Below are positions 11,149 through 21,746 of a DNA stretch of 64,000 nucleotides, piece after piece. The position numbers and the translations under genes were made by a program. The DNA comes from Paragonimus skrjabini miyazakii (taxonomy: Eukaryota > Platyhelminthes > Trematoda > Plagiorchiida > Troglotrematidae). Each line of letters starts with the position of its first letter. Position 1 is the first letter of the stretch. Under the pieces are notes generated by a model. It searched no databases and was not told where the DNA came from. It saw only the letters and a program-made list of their open reading frames with translations. Location of the stretch: NCBI GenBank assembly GCA_014338405.1, contig JTDE01002093.1:1-64000 (forward strand). The letters are read 5' to 3'.

Positions 11149-12084
11149 CTAAGCGGAAGAACTAGAAATGTTATGGATACAGGGACGCCATTGACTGCGA
11201 CACACCACCATCTCGGATAGCGTCTCTAACCAGCGGTTCGAGTGATTACGAGGACCCCATCCAGACAGGCGACACCTACCCATTTTGCTCAATGGAGCAG
11301 TCAAGGTCTTCATATTTCGTGACCACGTTGTTGCTTGACCACCACGTGGTTTTACCCAACTGTTAGTGGCCTCAGCATATAATGCCCGGTATGATAAACG
11401 ATCGGATGACATACGGAGTACGTGACCTAGCCATTGCAAGCTGTGCACCGTGATTGGTTGACCAATTGATTGTGCATCCCGAGCGTTCTGGAATACGCGT
11501 CGGCGAACGGCCAAATTACTCACGCGATCAGTCCACTTAATATGGGCCAATTCGCGGAGACAACGCTGGTCAAGCACAGCAAGCCATTTGACATCTTCCT
11601 TGTGAACAGGCCACCTTTCCGAACCATAGAGCAAAATGGAACGCACACAAGCATTATATACCCTTCCTTTCAGCAACAACCGGACGTCTTTTCGACGCCA
11701 CAGATGACGCAGTTTGGCAAAGGCGACTCTTGTGTTTGCTCTCCTCACTGATGTCTGTTCAACAATATTACAAGCTGTCGAGATAGTGCTGCCCAAATAT
11801 GTGAAACTTTCCACAGTCTCAGTCGGATTACATGCTATGAAGAAAGTAGGAGTGGAAACGCCCCAGTCTTGAAGCAACACTTTGCACTTTGAAGGTGCAA
11901 ATCGCATTCCATATAAACCAGCCCGGTCATTCACCTTGTCTAGTATGGTCTGCATGTCTTCGGCAGAGGGGCTAGGTAAGACAATGTTGTCCACATACTC
12001 CAGATCGGTCAATTTAGCGCCAGGAAGAAGCTCAAAACCAAGTTCACTAGATTTCTCAAACGCACCCTCCAGAATGTCGTCCAT
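11149..12084 (-). pseudogene. RTE-A RT palm/thumb and C-terminal region
   Basis: An uninterrupted run of 311 codons. The polymerase box, normally YADD followed by IVL, reads YVDNIVL at 11986-11997, so the second aspartate is replaced by asparagine. The intact form (YADDIVL) is present in the related copy at 62707-62718. Further along come SFTYLGSTIS, LLLKGRVYNACVRSILLYGSE and RWLGHVLR-type segments, the standard C-terminal pattern of RTE ORF2. The frame ends at TAA just before the 3' UTR. Upstream sequence lies in other frames, so the start methionine is not a real start. Confidence 0.85.
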
Positions 12085-12870
12085 GACAAAATTGAACAGG
12101 AACGAGGAAATAGGACACCCCTGACGAACACCACTAGAAGTGATGAACGACCGAGATAGTTGTCCATAAACTCACACCTTGCGTGCATAGTGAGCATACA
12201 GTGATCTCAATGGATTCACGTATTTCCATGGTATTCCTTTGCAAAAGAGAGAGCTCCGGAGTACGTTGCGAGCAACTGAATCGAAAGCAGCATTTAGGTC
12301 CAAAAAGTCCACGACTGTCGGCTGTCCGTAAGAGTGTCGATGTTCCAAGATCCGTCACAAGGTGAAAATATAATCAACGCATCCTTGATCGGATCGGAAT
12401 CCCACCTGTTCTTCGCGTATCTGGCTTTCTCTGGGCCGACGTAAAATGAGGTCAGTGAGTAATTTGGATGCAACAGACACCAAACTGATGCCTCTGTGGT
12501 TGTCACGTAGACTTCGGGCCCTTTTTTTAAAAATTAAAATTACTTTTGATTAGCATCAATCGCGAGGTACCTCTTCAGTCTCTCAAATCGTCTAGAGGAG
12601 TTGCGTCGGTTCTTATATCAACCTCTCGCCACCATCCCTGAAAAGAGAAGGAGGGTGGAGGTCTGGACCAGGAACCTTATTACGCTTCAATAACTTGAGC
12701 CCCAGAGCCACTTCTGCTTCCGACGGAGGATCGTCTGAAACGCAACAACTGACCATTCGGGCCCCGTCGTCCACATGATCTGGTTCAGGCCAGCTAAACT
12801 GTTCCTCAAAGTGTTCAGCTCACCTATCACTTATAAGACTGACTTTTGTACTGATAGAAAAACATCTCTT
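12085..12870 (-). pseudogene. RTE-A RT N-terminal half (frameshifted)
   Basis: Fragments in several minus-strand frames show the start of the RT domain. A linker with PPSEAEVALGLKLLKRNKVPG-type sequence lies near 12650-12740. The NHRGISL-like motif lies near 12490-12510. RYAKNRWDSDPIKDAL lies near 12390-12430, and the FLDLNAAFDSV box carrying the first catalytic aspartate is near 12290-12325. At least two frameshifts separate these from each other and from the long frame at 11149-12084. Confidence 0.75.
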
Positions 12871-15159
12871 GGGGACTCAAGGATTTCTTAGATAAGGCGA
12901 CTATGAAAGTTCTGTTCATTTACAACCGCAAAATTTCGTCAATCAGGTTAGAAAAGTTGGAGAATACCTTCAGCAACTAATGATTTGAGCATTTGGTGGC
13001 ACACATCTGTTGACACCAGAGTACACAACGACAAAGTTATGAATCAAACATTTAATAGCGAGTGCCGAAGGAACTCACTTGCACGGTTTAAATGATTAGG
13101 TCATGCACTAGAGGCTGCAGCCGTAGAGCGCAAAATATCTAGTTGACAAACAATAGCCTGACATGAGGAAATGATGTCCACTTCCACGAAGGATGCCACT
13201 GTTGGTAAATTTTGCATCTCGCGCTGGTGTCAGTCATCAAATCAAAGGCTGGAGAAAGTGAAAGAGACCACATTCAGTTAGATTTAGCAGCTTGAATTTT
13301 ACTGTCGTTTGCTTAATTTATATATGAAACTAGTATATTCATTGAAGTAGGATAGTGAAATGAGCAAGAAGGCTGGCTATCAGTCACCGCATAATCCCAG
13401 CTGCGGATCGATTTTTTACAAGAAGTCACTTTGATGTAAAATTTTCAAAATCAGATGTTTCTAATGGGTTTACTCAGAATCTTTGCTGTTTTACCTCCTT
13501 GCTAGGCTCTAGGGAAGTTACACTTTAGCGTAAACCCTACTATTTATAATGAGTATGATGATGGTGGCGGCAACGATGATCATGTTGGTGATATAAAAAA
13601 TGATGACAATGAGCATAATTTTGACAGTGTTGAATACCGCTTTGCGACAAAATGCTAACCGACTGCGTTATTCACGGACAATTACCTTGACAGATGGCTG
13701 CATGAGAGTTTCGGAGCCACCGAGCTTTTCATCAGTTGAATCGACTCACTGTTTCACAGTCATTTATACACCTGACAAACGTGGAACGACTATCTGGCTA
13801 TATGAATAACAAGATTGTGTAATCGACAACTTCACGACCTCCGCCACCACCGCCTTCCTCGTTAGCAAGGTGTCTACATCCTGTGAGAAAATTACCGAAT
13901 CACAAGCCAGAGTTAATCGAAATTCGCGAGACAGCCTTCTGGTCATTTCCACCATTCCCTTCAAACACGCCTATGGTTCATTCGATCCGAGAGTCCGTGA
14001 AGAACATCCAGTCGTTCACTCGTGATCTGAAGCTTTATTGTCTGTTTGTTGCCCCCATACTTACGGTTACCTAAACTGACAGTTTATATTGTCTGCAACT
14101 ACCATTTCAAAGAGGGCGAATTCTCTGTACCATATTTCAGGCAGCAGGCTTCAGCTGAGCTAATCGATACGCACCGCTTTAGTTAGGTAATTTCCTCTTC
14201 CGCTGAACAGTTAAGCATAATGGTTCTACCGAGATGGCCGACTTTAGATACCTTACCGATTTGTATGCTTTGAAAGTGGTGTTATTATGCCGGTGAAACC
14301 GTTACCGGAGTCTAGGTTAATAGTTTCTTATGAACTATGAATGGGTAAATCCGGAAAGGATTCTAGCAGAGAGGTGACACTATTGTTTAGTGGTGTTACT
14401 ATCAGGGCTCGTACAAGTTTTTATACTATAATTATGCAGATCAAACGGTAAATGACTTCACGGTTATGTGTGTTGCGTGCTATTCTTGTCACTCTTCGTA
14501 TCTTCATTGTTTACGTATCCCTTATCTGTATAATGTGGAGCAGAACATCTGTTTCGATCGCATTTATGAAAGTACCTGTAAAGGGTTCTCGCTCCGGGAA
14601 ACTCAAATGAATTACCTTGTCGGTAAGATGATAAATGTCTATCAGTCCTCTTCTTCACTTCGTCTGGATCGACTGTAACAGTGAGCTCGCAAACGATAAC
14701 AGCTTTCCAGCTATCTGGTAGGTTCATTAACCTCAGCGTTCATGAGCACTTTTATCTCTTAGTTTGACGCACAAATCTCTAGACTGGAGAGTTATTGTAA
14801 TATCGTAGTCTCTATCGACACTTTCGAAATAAAACGGTAAATCTACAAGCTACAAAATACCATACGCTTATAAAAAGTATGAGTGTGCTCAATGACTATA
14901 TTCTTTCATAATATGCGATTTTAATGAGTGGCAAGTTACACAGCTTTATTGGTAGATGATTTTGTGTTTTGCTCAAAAAGGTGTTGTTGGTAACGTCAAG
15001 TAGTTGGTCGTTTTATTCGTACTACTGATTTGTACACCAGGTAAGCGATATTTTTTAGTGAAACAATGCCTCTGAAGCGTGGTGCTATTGCACATTTCCG
15101 GATTGCTTACCTTTAATGCGTCTCAAATCAATGAATCAGAAATGGCGTTAGTAGGGAAG
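12871..15159. other. no supported gene
   Basis: I see no recognisable exon or transposon here. A minus-strand frame at 14464-14727 is open for 87 codons but lacks splice context and a known motif. A small run of GATGATG-rich sequence at 13555-13600 is low-complexity. Confidence 0.4.
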
Positions 15160-15228
15160 TTTTCAAGTTGAACATCACCCACAATTGATCGCAGCTGTCG
15201 CATCCCCATAGACTTTCCAGTCGGCCCC
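15160..15228. repeat. terminal direct repeat, copy 1
   Basis: This begins TTTTCAAGTTG and ends CCAGTCGGCCCC. It differs from the copy at 15592-15660 by about one base (GAACATC against GGACATC). Confidence 0.9.
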
Positions 15229-15591
15229 TTTCGAAAAGAAGCACTAGACTCGAGTTTCGCTCTCATTAGAGCTCGTCAGTAGTGCATATTATCGCCACTG
15301 CCGGGACTTGAACCACGGACATTCTGTTCATGAGGCAACCGTGTTTACCACTGTGCCAATGACCTCACATTAAGCACGACCGAATTATCATATGTGAATG
15401 CTCAACCGCTTTCGCTTGTAAGTAATGGTCAGGTTGCCCGATCGTCTCGAAATGGAGACACAGTTACTGTCTGTTAACTCCAATCGATAACCCCGCGATT
15501 AGGACTTCCTAGACAGGTCGAGATCTCCGATCTCATTAAACTTGCTAGGCGATATTTTAGATTACTGATGAGTAGTCGGGGATTTGGTTAA

Positions 15592-15660
15592 TTTTCAAGT
15601 TGGACATCACCCACAATTGATCGCAGCTGTCGCATCCCCATAGACTTTCCAGTCGGCCCC
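15592..15660. repeat. terminal direct repeat, copy 2
   Basis: The partner of 15160-15228, in the same orientation, 432 bp downstream. The core GATCGCAGCTGTCGCAT also appears in reverse complement in the SINE relatives at 40380 and 44875, and in weaker form at 27605. Confidence 0.9.
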
Positions 15661-15887
15661 GGAAGTGTCTACTATCTAGTTTTGATAGTGTCTTTTATTG
15701 GGAAGCACCACAACTCCGGCGTATGTTCGCATGCTCCACTTGTTAGACCCTATTAAGGTTTCTTTCTTCTTGTTGTCTTTTCCTATCGTCAATATGAACA
15801 ACTGGACCTGATAGTAATAATTCGCATACTTTAAACCAAAGTCAAAAATTAAAACAGTAACTATCGTTGTGATCTCTATTATTACAG

Positions 15888-15994
15888 TTGAATCTGTATC
15901 CAGTGAATTGCTTAAACCTGTATTCTCTTTCAAGTTTTGTATGGATCACTTTAGATCAAGATACGGTCATGAAAGTCTTATCTTATTTTTAAAT
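15888..15994 (+). CDS. possible upstream exon of the CFAP97D-like gene
   Basis: A pyrimidine-rich acceptor ending ATTATTACAG at 15887 is followed by an open stretch to AAAT before GTACAC. The frame begins with two bases that complete a codon and ends in phase 0, which is compatible with the next exon at 16042. The peptide includes MDHFRSRYGHES. Its position just before the conserved KPTVDT segment is where other CFAP97D proteins have a His/Tyr/Arg-rich stretch, but the resemblance is weak. The 47-nt gap to the next exon would be another very small intron. This is an inference only. Confidence 0.25.
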
Positions 15995-16041
15995 GTACAC
16001 TAAACCTGAAGGATTAATTTTGTTATTGTAAAATATTTCAG

Positions 16042-16122
16042 TTGGCCACAGTGAAACCAACGGTGGATACGACCGCACCAAAAACAACTTTCATTATACA
16101 CAAAACGTCTAAAAAATCTCGA
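16042..16122 (+). CDS. CFAP97D1: CFAP97D1/2-like protein, exon with KPTVDT motif
   Basis: The acceptor AATATTTCAG ends at 16041. The 81-bp exon reads in phase 0 through VKPTVDTTAPKT and ends KKSR before GTAACT. CFAP97D-type proteins carry a conserved K/RPxVDTxxPxT segment followed about 15 residues later by a KKL/KKS stretch that leads into a heptad-like RIExEN region; this exon matches the first half of that. The donor is followed by a 45-nt GT-AG intron (16123-16167). If the intron were read through, an in-frame TAG at 16165-16167 would stop translation, so splicing is required. CFAP97-family proteins act in the axoneme; mouse CFAP97D1 is needed for normal sperm flagella. Confidence 0.75.
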
Positions 16123-16167
16123 GTAACTGCAGATTTTCATGATGTTTTCTTAGTTAAAAAATGCTAG

Positions 16168-16286
16168 CTTTCTCGAGAGAATAATACCAGAATCGAACAA
16201 GAGAATGAACGTCTTCTGAACCGCATGCAGACAATAGCACACTTCAAAGGTTATGTGGATAATCAGAACCATTACAGTCCGAAGAG
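16168..16286 (+). CDS. CFAP97D1: CFAP97D1/2-like protein, RIEQEN helical exon
   Basis: The exon is 119 bp, phase 0 at its start and phase 2 at its end. It reads through RIEQENERLLNRM and ends near NQNHYSPK before GTAAGT. The pattern RIExENxxLLxKM, then a short loop ending in a NxY and S/T, matches the conserved centre of CFAP97 domain proteins and suggests a helical, possibly coiled-coil segment. The following intron is 40 nt (16287-16326) with consensus GTAAGT and TTCACAG ends. Exact phase agreement on both sides makes the exon structure firm, although the track of long open frames shows none of it. Confidence 0.85.
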
Positions 16287-16326
16287 GTAAGTAGTTTGTG
16301 ACCAACAACGATTTGTTCATTCACAG

Positions 16327-16516
16327 TCTAAACGAAGAACAACGCAGAAACGAAGCTCATCGGATTGAAATAGAAAATAAAAATTTGGTTAAACGTTTGA
16401 CTGAACAACGAAATGCTCAATGTCAAAGGTGGTGGGAATTGGAATGGGCAAGAACACTCATACGAATGCACAACATTTCACGATACCCATGGAGTTGGAC
16501 TTCAAAACAAACAGAG
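16327..16516 (+). CDS. CFAP97D1: CFAP97D1/2-like protein, SLNEE to RYP exon
   Basis: The first base completes a serine codon split by the intron, giving SLNEEQRRNEAHRIEIEN, then LVKRLTEQR, then a WELEW segment and finally NISRYPWSW. In CFAP97D1/2 the same order occurs: SLNxExRxxExxRIxxEN, a basic-leucine stretch, WExxW and NIxRYP. The exon probably ends at GAG (16516) before GTTTGT, in phase 0. If that donor is not used, six more codons are read before a TGA at 16535-16537. The spacing and conservation leave little doubt about the family. Which paralogue is meant cannot be settled. Confidence 0.85.
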
Positions 16517-16537
16517 GTTTGTCCATGCAATTTCTGA

Positions 16538-19260
16538 ACAAGTTGGTATAGGTTCCGTGAATTAGGGTTAGGTGGAGATATTTAAAGCCACGTCAAAACC
16601 ATAAACATACTAGAGATCGCGACTAGCATGTCTGAAATACCTCATCACAAGCAAGGAACCTCTGATTTGTGTACATCTCATACATTAATGTTCACAGTTA
16701 ATGACTTTTTGTTTAATTTACCGACCATGAAGAACCACTAGGTGTAAAAAGTGATGAAGAAGCTTTTTCTTTCATTATTAGGCTTGCTGTCTCCAACTAT
16801 ATGAGGTTATTGACGTTAATCACCTGCTTACTCAGTGAAAAATGTTTCAGAATGGTCACTCCAACCTACGAAACTCCGTTTATGACTTGTGCTAATACAA
16901 TCAGCAATGAGTTGATTCTATTGGAGGCATGCCACTGATTCGATTTAGCTTGCTTCTGGACACTGCTAAAATGTTCATATTAGCATAGTAATTAATGATT
17001 ACAACAGGATACAACAAACGGTAAGTTCTGTTAGCCGGGATTCGTATTGAGTTTATTCCTCAATAAGCTATGATCTGCAGATAAAACAAGCCCGCCGCTC
17101 TTGTACGAGCTACTGAAGAATCCTACGACGAACCGGTGAAAAACGTAAACCCATCTTTCAGCAACAGAAACATGCATAGGACGATCGAAAATGGAATAAA
17201 ATTTTGGAGGCAAGCTATTACAAACATTAAAGTGCTGTAAGCTGATACTGTTAAATGAATTGGTTTTACTTATTTCGTTGTGGTTAAGTATGTATGTTTC
17301 ATCCATTATCAGATTAGCTCAGCCTTGTTGGGTAACTAAACTATGCGAAAAGAATACAAGCAGTTGGTGATCACTTACAAACATTTACAAACCTCCTGAA
17401 AAAGTTAGAAGCTAAACAAAACTCGTTAACTTTTCTTTAGAAAACTGTCAAATACATTATGGAGAGATTATCTTATATAATTCTGCACTAAATTTCCGGA
17501 TAAGGATATGCACTACTGCTAAGTTGTAATAAGACTGAAATTTAGGTCTAGTGCTTCCTTACGAAGTGAGCCAATCGAAAAAGCTTAGCTGAGTAAAAGG
17601 AACGTGGGTGATGTTCACTTAAGAGTAATCAGTATAAATCCTAAACAGTTGACAGTAATAAACTGGAATGTGGCCATAACGTCGACGAGAAATGTGTTAT
17701 CATTTAAAAAGCGAAAATGAAATGTCCGAACAGTTTGAATCGTTAATCAACGACGAAAGAAAGTGAAACGAATTAACTGTTGTTCAGTCCAACTTGTATT
17801 ACGGAGTCTACTAAAACTCTTTAATTGCCTCTGTATTGAATACATCATCGCCGATACATCTAAGTATACAAATGGCTGGGTGAACAGACATAAGTGCAAA
17901 TGAAACGGAGAAGAAAACAGCGGTCGTCCAGTGCCACGAAAAATCCCGATGATTGTATCGAACAAAGATATAATTTAATCATTATAGCTTGTGGAATCAT
18001 CATCATCATCACAGACAGCAATACATCAGTGGTTCACACTGATGTCACTGTGGAGCGACTATACTTTGCGAAATTGCTATGAAGTACATTAACCACACTC
18101 AGCTGTACATCGTGATATTGGTGATTCTGCATACGCTTGGTCTGATGGACGTGAGTGAAAGCAGCACTTTGGTTCGCAAAACAGTCGGTCAGTTCGAAAT
18201 TTTCTATTCAGTGATGACAAGATGGAATAACTTAGTTTAGCTAATCGGTGACTGATTATGAACGACAGTCAGAAAACTGGTGGTCATTATATAACAAGAA
18301 GTCGTCCAATAAGGCACCATCTTTATTGTCCAACTCGCACGACCTCACGTCACGAGCGCGCTTCCGCTTATGAACCAGAATTTTAGTGCATAACGTAACG
18401 ACGGTTTCCATTTAGACTCCGTGTGCACTCCCGTCTGGTTTTGTGCATATGATTGACGCTTTCTGTCGTGGGTTTCTTGCTTGCCATTTCTTGCCCGTTA
18501 ATTCGATTTCGTTGAGTGGCTGCTCGTCCGGTCACCTGGGTTGTCCGCAATCCGCTCGCTGTGGGCTTTGGCCATACCTAACCGCCACGTCGAGATAATC
18601 CATCGAGTATTGAAATAATCGCGCCTCCAATTGGATCAATCATCACAATTACGTTTGATTTGGTTCAAAACACTTTAAAAGATAATCCTTTCGGAAACTT
18701 CAAATTCCATCGGAATGCGGGCTACGGACTGGAATTTTAAAGTAACCTTCTCTGGGATTGGAAAGATGCTGTCAACTCTCTAGCCGTCAGCAATCTGGCA
18801 TTGTGTGGTGCACAGAAAAAATAGTTCCGTTGGCGGTTACACTAAAAATTGAGTGAGATTTGTAGGGAGACTTAGGAACGGGCTACCTTATCCTTCGGGC
18901 TTGTTAGATTTCAGTCTTTTCAGCTGCTTATACTCGACTGTACACCCGACTTGAGAAGAAACTCGTTCAAACTACACAGCTTGAAGAGTGATGGTAAGGT
19001 GTATTTCACTGAATCAAAACATTTCTTGTCAAGTTCTTTTACATCACAAACCGGGTCAACCAACATGATCGTTTAATTATTTTCCAAATATTGCATGTTT
19101 TGTCTCCAAGGGACGTCTGTGCATCTAAACAGAATCCAGACAAAAACTGTTTTGACGCTCCTCGGTATGTAAGTTGTGAAACAGTAGTCATTAAACTTAG
19201 ACGTTTGTTCTTTTTCCGTGCGCAAAGGTAGGGGGGTAAAAGTCTATCAGCGTGATTAAG
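16538..19260. other. probable large CFAP97D intron
   Basis: No exon or intact transposon is recognisable here apart from the RTE-B tail at 17990. The stretch lies between the third CFAP97D-like exon and the candidate last exon at 20005. A CT/GC-richer patch at 18290-18620 has no recognisable content. Confidence 0.4.
17990..18045 (-). mobile_element. 3' terminus of RTE family B LINE
   Basis: On the minus strand this reads GTGAACCACTGATG, then TTGCTGTCTGTGATGATG with a short (ATG)n tail, the same terminus as at 46715-46755. Only about 55 bp remain. Confidence 0.7.
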
Positions 19261-19440
19261 GATGGTATTGTGGGTAAAGTAGGCGTCAAAAGAAAAAACT
19301 CAAATAGCTAATCAGATTACTACAGTAAATAGAGATGAGGATGGGATGGAAATCTACTATCTCGACCCCTGTTTATTATGGTAGTCTGATTAGCTATCTG
19401 AGTTTTCTTTTGTCGCCTGCTTTGACTACAACACTATCCA
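19261..19440. repeat. foldback palindrome, about 180 bp
   Basis: The left half (19261-19340) and the reverse complement of the right half (19361-19440) align along nearly their full length. The most conserved stretch is TAGCTAATCAGA (19306-19317) with its complement TCTGATTAGCTA at 19384-19395, flanked by AAAAGAAAA and CTTTTCTTTT-type arms. The unpaired centre is at most 20 nt. The whole unit could fold into one long hairpin. It may be a MITE-like foldback element. It contains no open frame and shows no clear target duplication. Confidence 0.75.
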
Positions 19441-20004
19441 AAGAAATTACTACATTTCTTAGATTACTAAACTATTAATATACGTCTTGAAGGGGCGATC
19501 GCATCATTGACCCAAGTGTTGCCAGTGAAGCAAGGACCGTTAGCGAAGTGTAGTGGTGAATGTCATAAGTACACGATCATACAAATGCCATTATATTGTT
19601 AGCTGTAGCTAGGTTAGTAGTTTGTAAGCTAGGGGCATCGTGATGTTGATTGCTTGTGACACCGTTCATTTGTTGTCTTAATAATGTCATTATTTGTTTA
19701 TTCATTTTTATTACTAAGGTTCCATTCCTCTCTTCCTTTACACTACTAGGCTAAAAATTTACTGATAGTTGCATGACAGGAATCTATTAAAATATTTCTG
19801 GCAATAATACAGTGGAAGCTGATGAACTACTAACCATTATCGTTGATTTGCAGATAGTAACTTACTTATTGATTAATTCTGTAGCTTATCGCAGACTCAA
19901 TGAAGTACGTAGATCAATGCATACATGTTAGTTACGCCACCTTATCAACGACTTGTACTTATTGACTGTGGTGCGTCCACAATAACAACTTTATTTTTTT
20001 ACAG

Positions 20005-20085
20005 AATGATGCATCCAGAAGGCAACATAAAACCTTAAGAACAGAAGAAAATGCAGAATCTGCGAAAACTGTCAAACCAGCTTGA
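20005..20085 (+). CDS. probable terminal exon, likely of the CFAP97D-like gene
   Basis: A strong acceptor (TTATTTTTTTACAG, ending 20004) is followed by 26 sense codons and TGA, in phase 0. This agrees with the phase 0 end of the exon at 16516. The peptide is polar and basic-acidic (NDASRRQHKTLRTEEN...), as expected of a disordered C-terminal tail after the conserved domain. Joining would remove an intron of about 3.5 kb. The link is inferred from strand, phase and proximity; the tail itself is not conserved enough to recognise. No AATAAA signal was seen in the next 300 bp. Confidence 0.45.
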   Translation, partial: NDASRRQHKTLRTEENAESAKTVKPA

Positions 20086-20422
20086 ATTGAATTATACAGT
20101 CTGATTACGACATTTTTGGTTCGTACTCTCAGGGAAACTATCCATGACCTTGAAGTATCAAACCTTCTGAGTTTGTTTTATGTGATATTGTACCTTTCAA
20201 CATCTTTACATTAACTACGTGCCTTTTGTTACAAATTTTTCTTCCTGTGATAACAGTTTACTGTGAGTTTTTGAATGTTGTCAAATTTGTTTCACCATTT
20301 AGATATTACCAATAGATTCAAAAAAGCTCTCGGTTCGAGAACACATGGCGCTTCCTTTTGCTATTTAGATATTCACATCCTCACATAATATATATATATA
20401 TATAGGTTTTCCTTTGTTTCAG

Positions 20423-20698
20423 GATCGTGAAACACCCGCAGTTCAGACAGGGAATTTGGAGAACGATGAACCCATTCGACCTTTCATTGAAACGGTTGGG
20501 AATGAAGCAGTAAAACAACTAGCGGATGTCATTCCTGCACGGATGATTATTGACTTCAATGATCCAACCATTAAAAAGGACCCTGACTATTGTAAACTAA
20601 AAGAGTATGCCAGTTTTCCCCAGTTTTTAAAGCCTTCACAGATATGGATGTCACACTTGATAGCCCTTAGTATTTCGATTGTTTTGTTGAACGCATAA
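20423..20698 (+). CDS. exon of unidentified gene, DRETPAV to KPSQ
   Basis: A TA-microsatellite and a pyrimidine-rich acceptor (CCTTTGTTTCAG, ending 20422) precede an open frame that starts in phase 0. The peptide has the mixed composition of a folded protein, with segments such as FIETVGNEAVKQLADVIPAR and FNDPTIKKDPDYCKLKEYA. I do not recognise the family. The exon may end at 20669 before GTATTT, or continue to the TAA at 20698; the extra residues (ISIVLLNA) are hydrophobic and look like intron read-through. If the 20669 donor is used the exon ends in phase 1, which is compatible with one possible start of the exon at 26517. It could be the first of several exons of one + strand gene. Confidence 0.5.
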   Translation, partial: DRETPAVQTGNLENDEPIRPFIETVGNEAVKQLADVIPARMIIDFNDPTIKKDPDYCKLKEYASFPQFLKPSQIWMSHLIALSISIVLLNA

Positions 20699-21746
20699 CT
20701 GAAAGAACGGAAGAAACTTGTTGGATGTGGCGCCACATAAATTTCACCAGAAAAAAAAATTTCACGATTTTAGACTAATCCGTGCCGGCTACATTTAAGA
20801 AACAAGTTTATAAGCTTAAAATTACATAGTGCTAACTTCTGCGGTAACGGAGCAGTATTTGATGATGTACTGAGACCGCAGACGCTGGTTCAGACTGAAC
20901 TAGTGTGGCAGACAGTGAACTGTTTGACTGAAATGATAAATTATGAGTGACAAACCCGACATTGTAGTTAACTCTTCCTCTGTTAACTGTTGCCTCTGTA
21001 TGAACACTGATTGCTCCTTTTTGGTTGATATAATAATCAGCTTTAAAAATAGACGTGTATGAACAAACGGTCCACTGTTCCGGTTACAAGTGAAGCTTTT
21101 TAACTTAGACACTCAAAACTAAATTATAATGGTCAAATTAGCCACTCTTTCCTACATTCAGGTTAACTTCAAGATTTATTCTCTTCTTCCTCCATCTCGC
21201 CATCATCAACAACGACGTCATTTGAACAATACATTAGTAGTTTACACCGGTGACCGACCGCCATACAACCAAACGAACGGGACAGAATGAGGACGCTCAT
21301 GAAACTTCCATGTTCAAGTCTAAACACTCCACACCACCTCCGATAAGAACAGCATGATGTGAATCTGTAGCAATACTTTGAAGTCCCATTATCTTGCCAT
21401 TTCCTTTCCAATTTGAAAACAAATAACTTCTCGGTGTCGTATCAAAGATTGACACTCAAAGCCGCAAACAGCTGGTCACATTTGAATTCTGTGGTCATAG
21501 GTTAGGATGGGTAAATCTGTTCTGAAGCAATATAGACAGTGTTCCTTCAACCGTAGTTCGGAGCCTAGTCATACGTAGTATGTCCACAATAAACCAGCAA
21601 ACCACTGGTTTCAAGTGCATGCCTCATCCAAAGGATACAGAGATGCCATTCCTGACTGACGTTTCCTCTGGACTTCATAATGTACACGTAGTAAAACTGA
21701 CAAACAACGATACAGCAAACATTTTGACTGCGTTTTTGTTACTAGT
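20699..21746. other. no supported gene
   Basis: I see no exon or transposon domain between the candidate exon and the Gypsy remnant. The minus-strand frame at 21611-22135 is the antisense shadow of the Gypsy polymerase. Confidence 0.45.

Larger units (their letters stand above)
10977..12870 (-). mobile_element. RTE family A LINE, 5'-truncated
   Basis: Reading from 12870 down, the copy shows the linker before RT, the RT core, the thumb/C-terminal region, a short 3' UTR (11035-11148) and an (ATG)n tail. It is missing the endonuclease seen in the copy at 63.4-64.0 kb. The same 3' UTR recurs at 22350-22450, 35850-35955 and 62160-62280, which defines the family inside this window. Proteins of this type are abundant in trematode genomes, where annotation pipelines often give them unrelated host names. 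Confidence 0.85.
15160..15660 (-). mobile_element. tRNA-derived SINE with 69-bp terminal direct repeats
   Basis: On the minus strand the element contains a tRNA-like RNA polymerase III promoter. The A box is TGGCACAGTGGT and the B box is GGTTCAAGTCC, which fits the GGTTCRANTCC consensus exactly; both lie around 15300-15350. The ends are a near-identical 69-bp direct repeat at 15160-15228 and 15592-15660 (period 432 bp). The element could be a small terminal-repeat retroelement or slightly more than one unit of a tandem array. Single-unit relatives lie at 27226-27635, 40219-40410 and 44688-44915. Confidence 0.8.

Noticed and set aside
15290..15370. Possible tRNA gene
   Set aside because: The A and B boxes are good, but no cloverleaf with paired acceptor stem could be drawn and the same block recurs in several copies; it is a SINE promoter.
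15555..15600. CTGATGA in the SINE, possible hammerhead as in schistosome SM-alpha repeats
   Set aside because: No GAAA core follows at the right distance and no stem II can be drawn.
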